A stretch of 64,000 nt of DNA from the NCBI RefSeq assembly GCF_002843605.1, contig NZ_CP025263.1, positions 3,253,501 through 3,317,500 on the forward strand. The letters are read 5' to 3'. Of this stretch, positions 26,875 through 35,668 are shown piece after piece. Made by a program: the position numbers and the translations under genes. Position 1 is the stretch's first letter. Every line of letters begins with the position of its first letter. The notes below the pieces were generated by a model. The model was not told the origin of the DNA and did no database searches. It worked only from the letters and a program-made list of their open reading frames with translations. The DNA is from Pseudomonas sp. S09G 359. Its GTDB lineage: Bacteria > Pseudomonadota > Gammaproteobacteria > Pseudomonadales > Pseudomonadaceae.

Positions 26875-27672
26875 TTATTGACGCGCGCCGAAACGGGAGA
26901 TGCCGTTTTCAAGTTCTTCTGAGTGAACCGTGCTGTTCCAGAGGGTGTTTTCCATCCATAGCCCGTCCTGCAGCGGTCGACCCAGGCCGCGCAGTACCGA
27001 CTCTTTATCAGTGCGCAGCGAGGCTTGCGGGAGTGCGGCAATTTGCCTGGCGTATTCCAGGGCCTTGTCCAACAAGGCTTCACGGGGGACAACCTGATTT
27101 AGGAAGTTGATGCGCAGGGCTTCTTCAGCGGTGAATTGCCGACCGCTGAGAATCAAGTCCAGCGCATTGCCCAGGCCGACGATATGCGGCAGACGTTGAG
27201 TCAGGCCCGACTCGCAACCGATATCCCAGCGCCTGTTCAGCACACCAAACTGGGCTTCGGGCACTGAAAATCGAATGTCGCAGGCCATGGCCAGTTCCAT
27301 TCCGCCTGCGAGGCAATACCCGTTGATCGCGGCGATGATGGGCTTGTACACCTCGACGCCACGGGTCAGACCGCCGAGCCCTGGCTCATAGGCGGCGCGT
27401 TCACGCAGGTCGTTCAAACTCAGGGTGGAGGTACGTTTCGCGTAACCTTTGATGTCCCAACCCGAACAAAAAGACTTCTCGCCAGCCCCTGTCAGCACCG
27501 CTACGTTCAGCTCCGGGTCCTTACGAAATTTCACCCAGGCTTCACACAACCCTTCGTGGACCGCTTCATCGATGCAATTTTCGCGGTTGGCGTTATTAAT
27601 CGTGATTAGCACGACGCCGCCGGCTTGTTTTTCGTACCGGACAGCTGCCGGCAGTTCATTTGGCTGAATCAT
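26875..27672 (-). CDS. Enoyl-CoA hydratase/isomerase family protein
   Basis: 265 residues. The loop KSFCSGWDIKGYAKR and the site YCLAGGMELAMACDI, with the first catalytic Glu, fit crotonases. In the second site the usual Glu-containing PEI/L segment reads NRRWDIGCESGLTQRL, with D or E nearby rather than at the standard place. A hydratase, lyase or isomerase role is possible. It follows the aldehyde dehydrogenase gene by 9 bp. A retro-aldol hydratase-lyase followed by aldehyde oxidation, as in ferulate degradation, is one possible logic but the sequence is not the known Ech. Confidence 0.87.
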   Translation of the reverse strand: MIQPNELPAAVRYEKQAGGVVLITINNANRENCIDEAVHEGLCEAWVKFRKDPELNVAVLTGAGEKSFCSGWDIKGYAKRTSTLSLNDLRERAAYEPGLGGLTRGVEVYKPIIAAINGYCLAGGMELAMACDIRFSVPEAQFGVLNRRWDIGCESGLTQRLPHIVGLGNALDLILSGRQFTAEEALRINFLNQVVPREALLDKALEYARQIAALPQASLRTDKESVLRGLGRPLQDGLWMENTLWNSTVHSEELENGISRFGARQ

Positions 27673-27681
27673 GGTCCGCTC

Positions 27682-29169
27682 CTAGCGAATACGCGCCCAA
27701 GTGGTTTTGAGGTCGGTAAATTTCTCCAGACCCTGGATACCTTTGTCGCGACCAAATCCAGATTGTTTGAACCCACCAAACGGAACACCGAAGTCGATTT
27801 CGTTGAAGCAATTGATCCAGACAGTGCCTGCCTTGACTCCTCGGGACACTCGGTGTGCCTTGTTGATGTCGTTAGTCCAGACAGAGGCGGCCAGGCCGTA
27901 AGGGGTGTCGTTGGCCAGCGGCAGAATTTCGCTTTCTTCGTCGAACGAAATGACCGACAGGACAGGGCCAAAGACCTCTTCCTGGGCAATCGTCATGGAC
28001 GGCAGTACATCGTCGAACAACGTTGGCCTCAGGTAGTAGCCACCGCTATCAACAAGGCTGCGTTCGCCGCCACAACGCAGGGTGGCGCCGTCGCGTTGAG
28101 CGCCTTCGATATAGCCACACACGCGTGAAAGTTGTTTTTGGCTGACGATGGCGCCCAGACGGGTCTGCGGATCCAAAGGGTCACCAGGGACCAGGCGGCT
28201 GGCGGACGCAATGATCTTGTCCACCAGCTCATCCTTGATTTTTCGATCAACGATTAGCCGTGAGCCTGCGTAACAGACCTGGCCTTGGTTGGTGTAGATA
28301 CCGAATGTAACGGCTTTGGCCACCTCATCCAGATTGGTGAAGTCGGACAGCACGACTTGAGGGCTTTTGCCGCCACACTCCAAGCTCAGTCGCTTCATGT
28401 TGGACTGGCCTGCGTACTGCAGAAATTTTTTGCCGACGTCGGCAGAACCCGTGAAGGAGATGAAGTCTACATCTGGGTGCAGACCAAGGGCCTGGCCTGC
28501 TTCGGCGCCGCCAGGAATGACGTTGAATACGCCTTCCGGAATACCTGCTTCCAAGGCAAGCGCTGCGAGGCGTAGAGCGGTAAACGGAGCTTCTTCAGAA
28601 GGCTTCAACACCACTGAGTTGCCGGTGGCCAGGGCCGGGGCGATGCGCCATACCGCAAGCAGCAGGGGGTAGTTCCATGGGGTGACCACACCCACGACGC
28701 CCAGAGGTTCGCGAGTAATGGTTGCAACGACGTCCTGAGCGGTAGGCGCAACCTGGTCGTAAAGCTTGTCGACTGCTTCCGCGTTCCAGACGAAGCAGGC
28801 GATTGATGCCGGAATATCAACGGTTGTGGTGTCACGAATGGGCTTGCCAACCGCCAAGGACTCTAGCAGTGCCAGTTCATCGGAATGTTTGCGCATCAAT
28901 TCAGCCAGCGCCAGTAGACGACGCTTGCGTTGGGTCGGCGCCATCCGACGCCAGGTGCCTGCTTCATAGGCATGACGCGCCGCCTTGACGGCTGCATCCA
29001 CTTCCCGTTCGCCGCAGGCGGAGACTTCCACCAGTGCTTGGCCATTGGCCGGGTTGATACAGAGCGAGGTTTTTTCCGCACGCACGTGCTGCGTTCCGAT
29101 AACGGCATCCGTTGGTAGCACCAGCGCTGCAGCCCGTTCATGCCAATTCACGTCAACATTCTTATTCAT
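27682..29169 (-). CDS. NAD(P)-dependent aldehyde dehydrogenase
   Basis: 495 residues from ATG 29169 (MNKNVDVNWHERAA); ATG 29184 is also in frame. The family features are complete: VVTPWNYPLLLAVW, FTGSADVGKKF, LSLECGGKSPQ with the general-base Glu, NQGQVCYAGSRL with the nucleophile Cys, and EEVFGPVLSV. It oxidises an aldehyde to the acid. It is the first gene of the minus-strand operon and has a 16-bp palindromic element 36-51 bp upstream that matches one at the divergent synthetase/hydratase promoter. Confidence 0.94.
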   Translation of the reverse strand: MNKNVDVNWHERAAALVLPTDAVIGTQHVRAEKTSLCINPANGQALVEVSACGEREVDAAVKAARHAYEAGTWRRMAPTQRKRRLLALAELMRKHSDELALLESLAVGKPIRDTTTVDIPASIACFVWNAEAVDKLYDQVAPTAQDVVATITREPLGVVGVVTPWNYPLLLAVWRIAPALATGNSVVLKPSEEAPFTALRLAALALEAGIPEGVFNVIPGGAEAGQALGLHPDVDFISFTGSADVGKKFLQYAGQSNMKRLSLECGGKSPQVVLSDFTNLDEVAKAVTFGIYTNQGQVCYAGSRLIVDRKIKDELVDKIIASASRLVPGDPLDPQTRLGAIVSQKQLSRVCGYIEGAQRDGATLRCGGERSLVDSGGYYLRPTLFDDVLPSMTIAQEEVFGPVLSVISFDEESEILPLANDTPYGLAASVWTNDINKAHRVSRGVKAGTVWINCFNEIDFGVPFGGFKQSGFGRDKGIQGLEKFTDLKTTWARIR

Positions 29170-29204
29170 CGTATGTCTCGTCATTCTGTGAAGGTCGACG
29201 AAAA

Positions 29205-29220
29205 AATAACGCTGTTACGG
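29205..29220. promoter_or_regulatory. Candidate TetR operator before the aldehyde dehydrogenase operon
   Basis: AATAACGCTGTTACGG, containing the dyad TAAC-GCT-GTTA at 29207-29217, matches 12 of 16 bases of the element at 31997-32012. It lies just upstream of the aldehyde dehydrogenase start. The adjacent TetR-family gene is the obvious candidate regulator. Confidence 0.6.
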
Positions 29221-29436
29221 AAAGATAGCAAGCGTGATTTTTAAAGATGCCCGATATGAATTTTCCGCTGGGAAAAGAGCAAGCGTAAGCAGGCTAAGAA
29301 ACGCCTGGATTGGGTGGGCGATCGCGGTACGAAGAGTTGAAACGCTGGGGGAGGGCGAGCGATTACGGGGCGAGTTTGCAGGATGGTCTACCGAGCCTTA
29401 GTGGCACGGTATCCGAAGGAGGCGGTTTAAACTGGG

Positions 29437-30066
29437 TTATGCGCTGTGGGCGTGCTGGAGTGTTCTAAGGCTGTCATCCAGTAGTTTGTCCACATCGATC
29501 TCCAGGATTTTCAGGCGCCCGGTGCCTTTCATTAACAGGATGCCAAACATCCACGATGCGCCTGCGACCGCAAGATGATGCTTGTTGTCGGCTGTCGCAA
29601 TCGCGTCGTTTTCCATGGCGTTGGCGACCGTTTCATACACAACCTTGAGCTTTACGTTCAGCTCACGGTTCAACTCACTGCCAACCCCGACGGGATGCGC
29701 GCCGCCGTAGAGGTAAAAGCCCAAATCGAACTCTGCAGGCCTGGCATCGAAGTATTCAAACCAGGCACGTAATGCGGCGAGGCTCTGTTTGCCTTTAGGC
29801 CCTTGATCGGCACCGTCCTTGACGGCTTCTGCCATGTTGACCAGAGACTCACGGAGGATATCTGCGTACACCTCCTCCTTGTTTGTGTACTGCGCGTAAA
29901 TCGCCCCGGTGGTGCACCCTGCGATTTTGGCAATTTCACGCAGCGACGCACCATGCAAACCGACCTCGACAAATATTTGTTTGGCTGCGTCCCTGATCAG
30001 TTCACGGCGAAAGGCACTCAGTGCTGCTTTACGCTTAACGACGGGTGGCTTTACCTCTTCGTTCAT
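29437..30066 (-). CDS. TetR-family transcriptional regulator
   Basis: 209 residues. The N-terminal helix-turn-helix is clear: RRELIRDAAKQIFVEVGLHG, ASLREIAKIAGCTTGAIYAQ, YTNKEEVYADIL. The C-terminal ligand domain is of the usual TetR type and has no distinctive signature. It lies between the aldehyde dehydrogenase operon and the acyl-CoA synthetase gene, both on the same strand. Two related palindromes upstream of those units are likely binding sites, so it probably represses both until an acyl-CoA or aldehyde intermediate appears. Confidence 0.92.
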   Translation of the reverse strand: MNEEVKPPVVKRKAALSAFRRELIRDAAKQIFVEVGLHGASLREIAKIAGCTTGAIYAQYTNKEEVYADILRESLVNMAEAVKDGADQGPKGKQSLAALRAWFEYFDARPAEFDLGFYLYGGAHPVGVGSELNRELNVKLKVVYETVANAMENDAIATADNKHHLAVAGASWMFGILLMKGTGRLKILEIDVDKLLDDSLRTLQHAHSA

Positions 30067-30249
30067 AGTTGGCTCGCTGGGCTATCTAATTATGTTCATC
30101 TTCAAACAAGCTCGTATCGTTGAAATGAATGACTCGGGCTGCGAAGATAGGAATTTTCAATCATACCTTCGCACGTAGTGCCTGTCGAGGTGAAGACCTG
30201 TAGAGTCCCTGATTGTACAACGGCAGCCACTAACTACCGTCGCGCGCTA

Positions 30250-31953
30250 TCAAGCGGTTTTTATTTCGCTAAGTCCCAGTTCATTAATCATCACCTCGCG
30301 CATGCTGAACTTTTGAACTTTGCCGCTTACTGTCATGGGGAACGCAGACACAAAACGAATGTACCGCGGGATCTTATAGTGTGCGATTGATCCACGGCAA
30401 AAAATTTTGACCGCCTCCTCATCCAGCGTGTAGTCCTCTTTAAGGCGAACCCAGGCACATATCTCCTCACCAAATTTAGAGTCAGGCACACCAAATACCT
30501 GAACCTCACCGATTGCTGGGTGACCGGATAGAAACTCTTCAATTTCCTTGGGGTAAATGTTTTCTCCGCCGCGTATCACCATGTCCTTGATTCGGCCCGT
30601 GATGTTGCAGTAACCGTTACTGTCCAACGTAGCAATATCGCCGGTGTGCATCCAGCCATTGGCGTCGAGTACTTCAGACGTCTTCTCGGCATCGCCCCAG
30701 TAGCCCAACATGACTGAGTAGCCTCGGATGCAGATCTGCCCGGGAACGCCTCGGGGAACGATGTTACCAACGTCATCGACGACCTTTGCCTCAATATGTG
30801 GTAATGCCGAGCCGACCGTGGAGACGCGGCGCTCAAGAACATCGTCGCGGCTGGTCTGGAAGCTTATCGGGCTGGTTTCGGTCATTCCATAGGCGAAGGT
30901 GATTTCGGTCATGCCTAGATCTGAAATGATTCTGCGCATTACGTCCATAGGGCAGGGTGCGCCTGCCATCATCCCGGTTCGCAGAGAACTGAGGTCGAAT
31001 GTATGGAAGTCGGGATGTTCCAGAATTGAGATGAACATGGTGGGTACACCATGTAACGCTGTGCAATGTTCTGCTTGAATAGCCTCAAGGACTGAAAGAG
31101 CATCAAATGATTCGCTCGGTATAATCATCGCCGCACCGTGACTGATGCAGGCCAGGTTGGACAGTACCAAGCCGAAGCAGTGATAAAACGGTACGGGAAT
31201 GCACAGTTTGTCTTTGGCCGTGAGCCCCATTCCCTGGCCGCAGAAGTAACCGTTATTAAGAATGTTATGGTGGGACAACGTGGCCCCTTTTGGTGAGCCG
31301 GTAGTGCCGCTGGTGAACTGGATATTGATCGCGTCATCAAACTTGAGTTTTACAGTCGGAATTGAGAAAAACTGACCTCGCTCACTGACACTGTCAAAAC
31401 TTATAAAACCTGGCGAGGCCAGCTGGTTAATTTGAATGATGGTGTGCAGGTCCGGCAGGTCTTTTAGCTTCAAATCTCCTGGTGTTTGCGTACTTATGGC
31501 CGGCGCCATCTGATACAGCATTTCAATATAATGGCTACTCTTGAATTGAGTTGCGGTGACTAACGCACTACAGCCCACTTTCTTTAATGCATATTTAAGC
31601 TCTTCAGGCCGATAGGCTGGATTGATACAAACCAATATCAACCCTAATTTGGCCGTGGCAAATTGAGTGATGACCCACTCGACGTTGTTTGGCGACCAGA
31701 TCCCGACCCGGTCTCCCGCATTGAGCCCCAGCGAGACCAGGCCACAGGCAAACCGATCGACCTGCTCGGCAAGCTGAGCGTAGGTCCAGCGGATGCCCTG
31801 GGAGCGCATGACCAACGCCAAGCCATCCGGATTTTTTCTGACAGCTTGGTCAAAGCTTTCGCCAATGGTCATTCCCAAGAGGGGATAGGTAGGGGTGCCA
31901 CTGACATAGCTGTGAGCGACAGGAACATCGATTGCAGATGCGGCTGAACACAT
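30250..31953 (-). CDS. AMP-forming acyl-CoA synthetase
   Basis: 567 residues from ATG 31953, preceded on the minus strand by TTTGGAGG. An open frame continues to 32394 but runs antisense through the hydratase gene and is not coding. Motifs: [62 protein letters not shown] and [11 protein letters not shown] with the catalytic Lys. It is clearly paralogous to the synthetase at 20150. It is divergent from the MaoC-like hydratase across a spacer with a perfect 15-bp palindrome. Confidence 0.93.
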   Translation of the reverse strand: MCSAASAIDVPVAHSYVSGTPTYPLLGMTIGESFDQAVRKNPDGLALVMRSQGIRWTYAQLAEQVDRFACGLVSLGLNAGDRVGIWSPNNVEWVITQFATAKLGLILVCINPAYRPEELKYALKKVGCSALVTATQFKSSHYIEMLYQMAPAISTQTPGDLKLKDLPDLHTIIQINQLASPGFISFDSVSERGQFFSIPTVKLKFDDAINIQFTSGTTGSPKGATLSHHNILNNGYFCGQGMGLTAKDKLCIPVPFYHCFGLVLSNLACISHGAAMIIPSESFDALSVLEAIQAEHCTALHGVPTMFISILEHPDFHTFDLSSLRTGMMAGAPCPMDVMRRIISDLGMTEITFAYGMTETSPISFQTSRDDVLERRVSTVGSALPHIEAKVVDDVGNIVPRGVPGQICIRGYSVMLGYWGDAEKTSEVLDANGWMHTGDIATLDSNGYCNITGRIKDMVIRGGENIYPKEIEEFLSGHPAIGEVQVFGVPDSKFGEEICAWVRLKEDYTLDEEAVKIFCRGSIAHYKIPRYIRFVSAFPMTVSGKVQKFSMREVMINELGLSEIKTA

Positions 31954-31996
31954 GACGGCCTCCAAACGGTGCGTGATTATAATTGTGTTCTTTACA

Positions 31997-32012
31997 GATA
32001 ACACTGTTATCG
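31997..32012. promoter_or_regulatory. Perfect 15-bp palindrome, candidate TetR operator
   Basis: GATAACA-C-TGTTATC (31997-32011) is a perfect dyad in the spacer between the divergent synthetase and hydratase genes. Twelve of 16 bases match the element before the aldehyde dehydrogenase operon. Position and symmetry fit a TetR operator. Confidence 0.65.
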
Positions 32013-32102
32013 TTAGCCTGCAAATGCTTTCTACCGGTCGTTTGCCTGCCTGAATTGGGAGCGTGCCGCCCGGACCATGTCTGTTTAAGTTTAGGAGTGC
32101 AG

Positions 32103-32915
32103 ATGGATTACGCAGCTTGGATTGGAAAAGTTCAGGTGAGTCATGACTCGCTGAATCACTCCCATGTAAAACGCGTCGGTTGGACCCTTGGTCGGGCGGC
32201 CCCGTCCGATAGCGCGGACCTGCCGTTGCTCTGGCACTGGGCCTTTTTTCACGAGTCCGTCGACAGCCAGGAGCTGGGCGTCGATGGCCACCCGCTGACG
32301 GGGGACTTTCTTCCCGAGACACACGGCCGCAAGCGGATGTGGGCAGGCAGTCGGCTGACGTTTCATCGTCCTTTGAAAATAGGTGTGGCGGCACTGCGCA
32401 GGTCCTCGATCCTCTCCATTGAGGAGAAGGCTGGGCGTAGCGGCAGCCTGCTATTTGTCACCGTTGGACACGAATATAGTCAGGATGGCGACCTTAAGGT
32501 CTACGAGGAGCAAGACATTGTCTACAAGGCGGCAAACGGCACCGTAGTTGGAGGGGAGCCCCTGCCGGAAGGTGATTGGCAACGATCTACGCGTGTGCAC
32601 CCAGCCCTGCTGTTTCGTTATTCCGCAATTACGTTCAATGCCCACCGCATCCATTACGACCTGCACTACGTGACTGAGGTTGAAGGCTATCCTGGGCTGG
32701 TCATGCATGGTCCGCTTGTGGCAACGCTTGCCTTGCAAAGCCTGCTTGAAGCGCATTCGGGGATCGTTCCACGCAGCTTCAGTTTCAAGGGCGTCCGCCC
32801 ATTAATTGCCGGGGAGGACCTGATTGTTCACGGGCGGCTGACATCGCCAGGTGTTGCCGCACTCTGGTCTGGCAATACCCAAGGGGTCGGTCAAGTGGGT
32901 GAAGTTAGGTTTTGA
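32103..32915 (+). CDS. MaoC-like / FAS1-type dehydratase, mesaconyl- or itaconyl-CoA hydratase-like
   Basis: 270 residues from ATG 32103, preceded by AGGAGTGCAG; the frame is open from 31983. The protein has an N-terminal FAS1-like dehydratase half ([27 protein letters not shown]) and a C-terminal hotdog half with [16 protein letters not shown] and [13 protein letters not shown], the catalytic Asn/His segment. This layout is that of 3-methylfumaryl-CoA, mesaconyl-C4-CoA or itaconyl-CoA hydratases. Such an enzyme would make a 3-hydroxyacyl-CoA of citramalyl type, a natural substrate for the CitE-like lyase in the same regulatory circuit. Confidence 0.87.
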   Translation: MDYAAWIGKVQVSHDSLNHSHVKRVGWTLGRAAPSDSADLPLLWHWAFFHESVDSQELGVDGHPLTGDFLPETHGRKRMWAGSRLTFHRPLKIGVAALRRSSILSIEEKAGRSGSLLFVTVGHEYSQDGDLKVYEEQDIVYKAANGTVVGGEPLPEGDWQRSTRVHPALLFRYSAITFNAHRIHYDLHYVTEVEGYPGLVMHGPLVATLALQSLLEAHSGIVPRSFSFKGVRPLIAGEDLIVHGRLTSPGVAALWSGNTQGVGQVGEVRF

Positions 32916-32933
32916 CGAGGGATAGCGGATGGG

Positions 32934-32958
32934 CGCAACGCCCTGAGCGGGCGTTGCG
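32934..32958. terminator. 10-bp perfect hairpin between convergent genes
   Basis: CGCAACGCCC (32934-32943) and GGGCGTTGCG (32949-32958) form a perfect 10-bp stem with a 5-base loop between the converging hydratase and panB genes. T-runs are weak, but position and strength suit a bidirectional transcription stop. Confidence 0.6.
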
Positions 32959-32974
32959 ACAAGTATTTCAGGGC

Positions 32975-33808
32975 TCAGAACGTATGTTCAGGCCCCGGAA
33001 ACTCACCGGTCTGCACCTCCCGCGCAAAGTCACTGGCGGCGGTACGGAGTACCGATCGTAGGTCCGCATATTGTTTGACAAAGCGCGGCAGGCGGCCGTT
33101 GCGCAGCCCCGCCATGTCCTGCCACACCAGTACCTGGGCGTCGCATTGGTTACCCGCTCCAATGCCCACAGTGGGGATCGACACCGCTTCGGTGATCGCA
33201 CGGCCCACTTCTCCCGGCACCATCTCGATCAATAACGCAAACGCCCCGGCCGCCTCGAATGCCTTGGCGCTGTCGATCAGGCGTTGCGCATCATCGCCGC
33301 GCCCCTGAACCCGGTAACCACCCAGTTGATGCTCCATCTGGGGCGTGAAACCAATGTGCGCCATGACGGGAATACCGGACTGTGCGAGTTTCTCCACCTG
33401 GGGCAGCATCTCGATTCCCCCCTCCAATTTGACCGCATGCGCGCCGGCCTCTTTCATAAAGCGCACGGCGGTGTGAAAACATTGCTCGGCCGACGCCTGG
33501 TAGGCGCCGAAGGGCAGATCGGCAATCACCAGCGCCCGCTGGGTTGAGCGGCTGACCGCGCGCACCAGCGGAATCAGTTCGTCCACGGTCACCGAGAGCG
33601 TGGATTCGTAGCCATAGACATTATTGGCCGCTGAATCGCCCACCAGCAGCACCGGGATACCGGCCTCCTCGAAAATCGCTGCGCTGTACATATCGTAGGC
33701 GGTGAGCATCGCCCATTTGCGACCCTCGACCTTCATCTGCTTCAAGTGCGGGATACGAATGCGCGGCGCCGATTGGGCGTTGCCGTAGGGTGCAGGCTGA
33801 TCAGTCAT
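32975..33808 (-). CDS. panB: 3-methyl-2-oxobutanoate hydroxymethyltransferase
   Basis: 277 residues. Active-site elements: [13 protein letters not shown] and ADLPFGAY (metal-binding Asp residues), [17 protein letters not shown] (His), [11 protein letters not shown] (catalytic Glu) and PTVGIGAG. The enzyme adds a hydroxymethyl group from methylene-THF to 2-oxoisovalerate in pantothenate synthesis. No panC is adjacent. The wording of several segments ([40 protein letters not shown]) resembles actinobacterial PanB as I recall it more than the usual Pseudomonas copy, suggesting a second, transferred gene. Confidence 0.92.
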   Translation of the reverse strand: MTDQPAPYGNAQSAPRIRIPHLKQMKVEGRKWAMLTAYDMYSAAIFEEAGIPVLLVGDSAANNVYGYESTLSVTVDELIPLVRAVSRSTQRALVIADLPFGAYQASAEQCFHTAVRFMKEAGAHAVKLEGGIEMLPQVEKLAQSGIPVMAHIGFTPQMEHQLGGYRVQGRGDDAQRLIDSAKAFEAAGAFALLIEMVPGEVGRAITEAVSIPTVGIGAGNQCDAQVLVWQDMAGLRNGRLPRFVKQYADLRSVLRTAASDFAREVQTGEFPGPEHTF

Positions 33809-33831
33809 TTTGTTGCCTCGCTGAAAAGGGA

Positions 33832-34449
33832 TTAACCCAGTACTTGCTCGATGAACAACACGATCGCGATTAGGATCATGGCCGCGCCGGAGAAACGGCT
33901 GACACGCCGGGCCGCTACGGGCCGGGCACGCAGCACGGTTTGGGAGCCATAGCCGACCAACAGATAGATCACTGCGCAGCTCAGCGTATGCACAAGCCCC
34001 AGCGCCACCATCTGCATCGGCACCGGCCAGGTTGCCGTGCTATCGGTAAATTGCGGCAGCAGTGCGAGGAATAGCAGGAACACTTTGGGGTTCAAGCCAC
34101 TGACACATAGGCCCTTGATTGCCCAGCGTTGCCACGAATCCGATACCTGGATCTGATCCGCGTGGGGCGTGGCAGGGTGGGCAAGCATGTTGATCCCCAG
34201 CCACAGCAGGTAGCCGGCACCGGCAACGGTCAGCACAGATAACGCCAAAGGATGGTTGGCCACCAGCGTACCAACGCCGCCGGCGACGATCAGCGTGGCG
34301 ATGATATGCCCTGACAGAAGTCCACCAACGGCAGGCAGTACCACGCGGCCTTTCAACCCTGCCGAAATGGCATAGGCCCAATCCGCGCCAGGGGTTATTA
34401 CAAACAGAATCGACACGGCCCAGAATGCAACGAAGATACTCAAGGTCAT
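33832..34449 (-). CDS. LysE/RhtB-family amino-acid exporter
   Basis: 205 residues from ATG 34449, with GGAGAGG nine bases upstream; ATG 34476 is an alternative with poorer context. Five to six hydrophobic helices are visible. The family start [19 protein letters not shown], with the conserved TPGAD, and the segment [22 protein letters not shown], with the NPK motif, are intact. It exports an amino acid or analogue. It is divergent from an Lrp-type gene, the standard arrangement of exporter and activator. Confidence 0.92.
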   Translation of the reverse strand: MTLSIFVAFWAVSILFVITPGADWAYAISAGLKGRVVLPAVGGLLSGHIIATLIVAGGVGTLVANHPLALSVLTVAGAGYLLWLGINMLAHPATPHADQIQVSDSWQRWAIKGLCVSGLNPKVFLLFLALLPQFTDSTATWPVPMQMVALGLVHTLSCAVIYLLVGYGSQTVLRARPVAARRVSRFSGAAMILIAIVLFIEQVLG

Positions 34450-34539
34450 GCCGCTGGCCCTCTCCGTTGATGACATCTACTTCTTTGCATCTCGTTGCCT
34501 CACGCATAAATGAACGCGAGGAAGAATAATGAAATGTGA

Positions 34540-34556
34540 TTAGAATGTGCTTCTAA
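34540..34556. promoter_or_regulatory. Lrp-like operator in the exporter/regulator spacer
   Basis: TTAGAA-TGTGC-TTCTAA is a perfect 17-bp dyad midway between the divergent LysE-type and Lrp-type genes. Its inner 15 bases fit the Lrp consensus YAGHAWATTWTDCTR at the outer triplets and differ only in the centre. It is a strong candidate for the binding site of the adjacent Lrp protein. Confidence 0.65.
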
Positions 34557-34597
34557 AGATAGTCAAGTTAGCGCTCTGGATTGGGAGAATCTTCCAG

Positions 34598-35050
34598 ATG
34601 GATGAGATTGATCGCAAGATTATTTCTGAGTTGCAAAAAAACGGTCGTCTCTCGGTCACGGAATTGGCTGAACGGATAGGGCTTAGCCTGTCGCCGTGCC
34701 ATCGTCGCGTGCGAGCGTTGGAAGAATCCGGGGTGTTGATGGGCTATCGCGCTCAATTGGACCCTGGAGCGCTGGGGCTCAATTTCTCTGCGATGGTGTT
34801 TGTCACCCTGCGCGAGGGCGACAAATCTGCTGTGCATGCGTTTGAAGCAGCGCTGATGCAGATCCCTCAGGTAATCGATGCTCAGCGGTTGTTCGGCGAG
34901 CCGGACTATCTGCTTCACGTCATTACCCAGGATCTGCCGGCTTTTCAGCGGCTGTACGACGAGAGCCTCTCAGCCTTGCCCAATGTGCAACGGCTGACCT
35001 CGACGCTCGTCATGAAGCGCGTCATTCAGGATCGGCCGCTGCCCGTGTGA
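34598..35050 (+). CDS. Lrp/AsnC-family transcriptional regulator
   Basis: 150 residues from ATG 34598 (MDEIDRKIISELQKNGRLSV) with GGGAGAAT upstream; a start at 34547 would overlap the operator region. The helix-turn-helix has LAERIGLSLSPCHRRVRALE, and the RAM domain has MVFVTLREGDK and RLFGEPDYLLHVITQD. It is divergent from the LysE-type exporter and likely activates it in response to an amino acid. It differs from the Lrp-type protein at 13753. Confidence 0.94.
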   Translation: MDEIDRKIISELQKNGRLSVTELAERIGLSLSPCHRRVRALEESGVLMGYRAQLDPGALGLNFSAMVFVTLREGDKSAVHAFEAALMQIPQVIDAQRLFGEPDYLLHVITQDLPAFQRLYDESLSALPNVQRLTSTLVMKRVIQDRPLPV

Positions 35051-35299
35051 CTGTTGCGTCGATGCAGTAACAGCTTCACCGGCCAGCTCATCCGCATCTG
35101 CCTGTTCCGCTGTCGAGAGCTCGGAGGCTGTATGCCCGATACGCTTGAGCAACAGCGCGGGTAGTCATGGTGGGCTCCTATTGTTTTTATTGGATATAAC
35201 CCTTCTTGAACGCTCGATGGGTTATTAGCGAAACGGCACGCCATGATAGTACAGGGTGCCGATCGCTAAATACGGGATTTCGTATCGTATATCGCGGTT

Positions 35300-35662
35300 T
35301 TGGATGCCTGCGAAGGCTGTAGCGTCTTGTTCGAGATATTCACCTCGCCCGGTGTGTTGAAAGTGCTCAAGGCCAACTTTAAGCCTGGGTTGATTGAGAT
35401 GAGAAACTCGATCTTCAAGCGCGGCTATCTCAAGCAGGTGCAAAAATACTTCCCTTCTATCAACCAGGATGATTTGAAACCCTATCCTGCTGGTGTCCGC
35501 GCCCAGGCTGTGTCGAACAACGGCAAGTTGATTGACGACTTCCTGTTTGTGAACACCAAACTGAGCGTGAACGTGTGTAACGCGCCGTCGCCGGCGGCTA
35601 CGTCGGCAATTCCTATCGGGGCGTTTATCGTCAGTAAGGTCAAGGCGCAGCTTAGCGCTTGA
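35300..35662 (+). pseudogene. C-terminal remnant of L-2-hydroxyglutarate oxidase
   Basis: An open frame of 120 codons whose last about 110 match, as I recall it, the C-terminus of L-2-hydroxyglutarate oxidase (LhgO/YgaF): EMRNSIFKRGYLKQVQKYFP, PAGVRAQAVSNNGKLIDDFL, and CNAPSPAATSAIPIGAFIVS. The full enzyme is about 400 residues with an N-terminal FAD-binding domain, which is absent here. The first 10-15 codons do not fit the family, and no ribosome site precedes ATG 35300. It is therefore a deletion remnant. No other part of the gene was found nearby. Confidence 0.8.
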
Positions 35663-35668
35663 AGGCGT

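Noticed and set aside
30250..32394. A 714-codon version of the acyl-CoA synthetase
   Set aside because: The extra 147 codons cover the divergent hydratase gene and the palindromic operator; ATG 31953 has a strong ribosome site.
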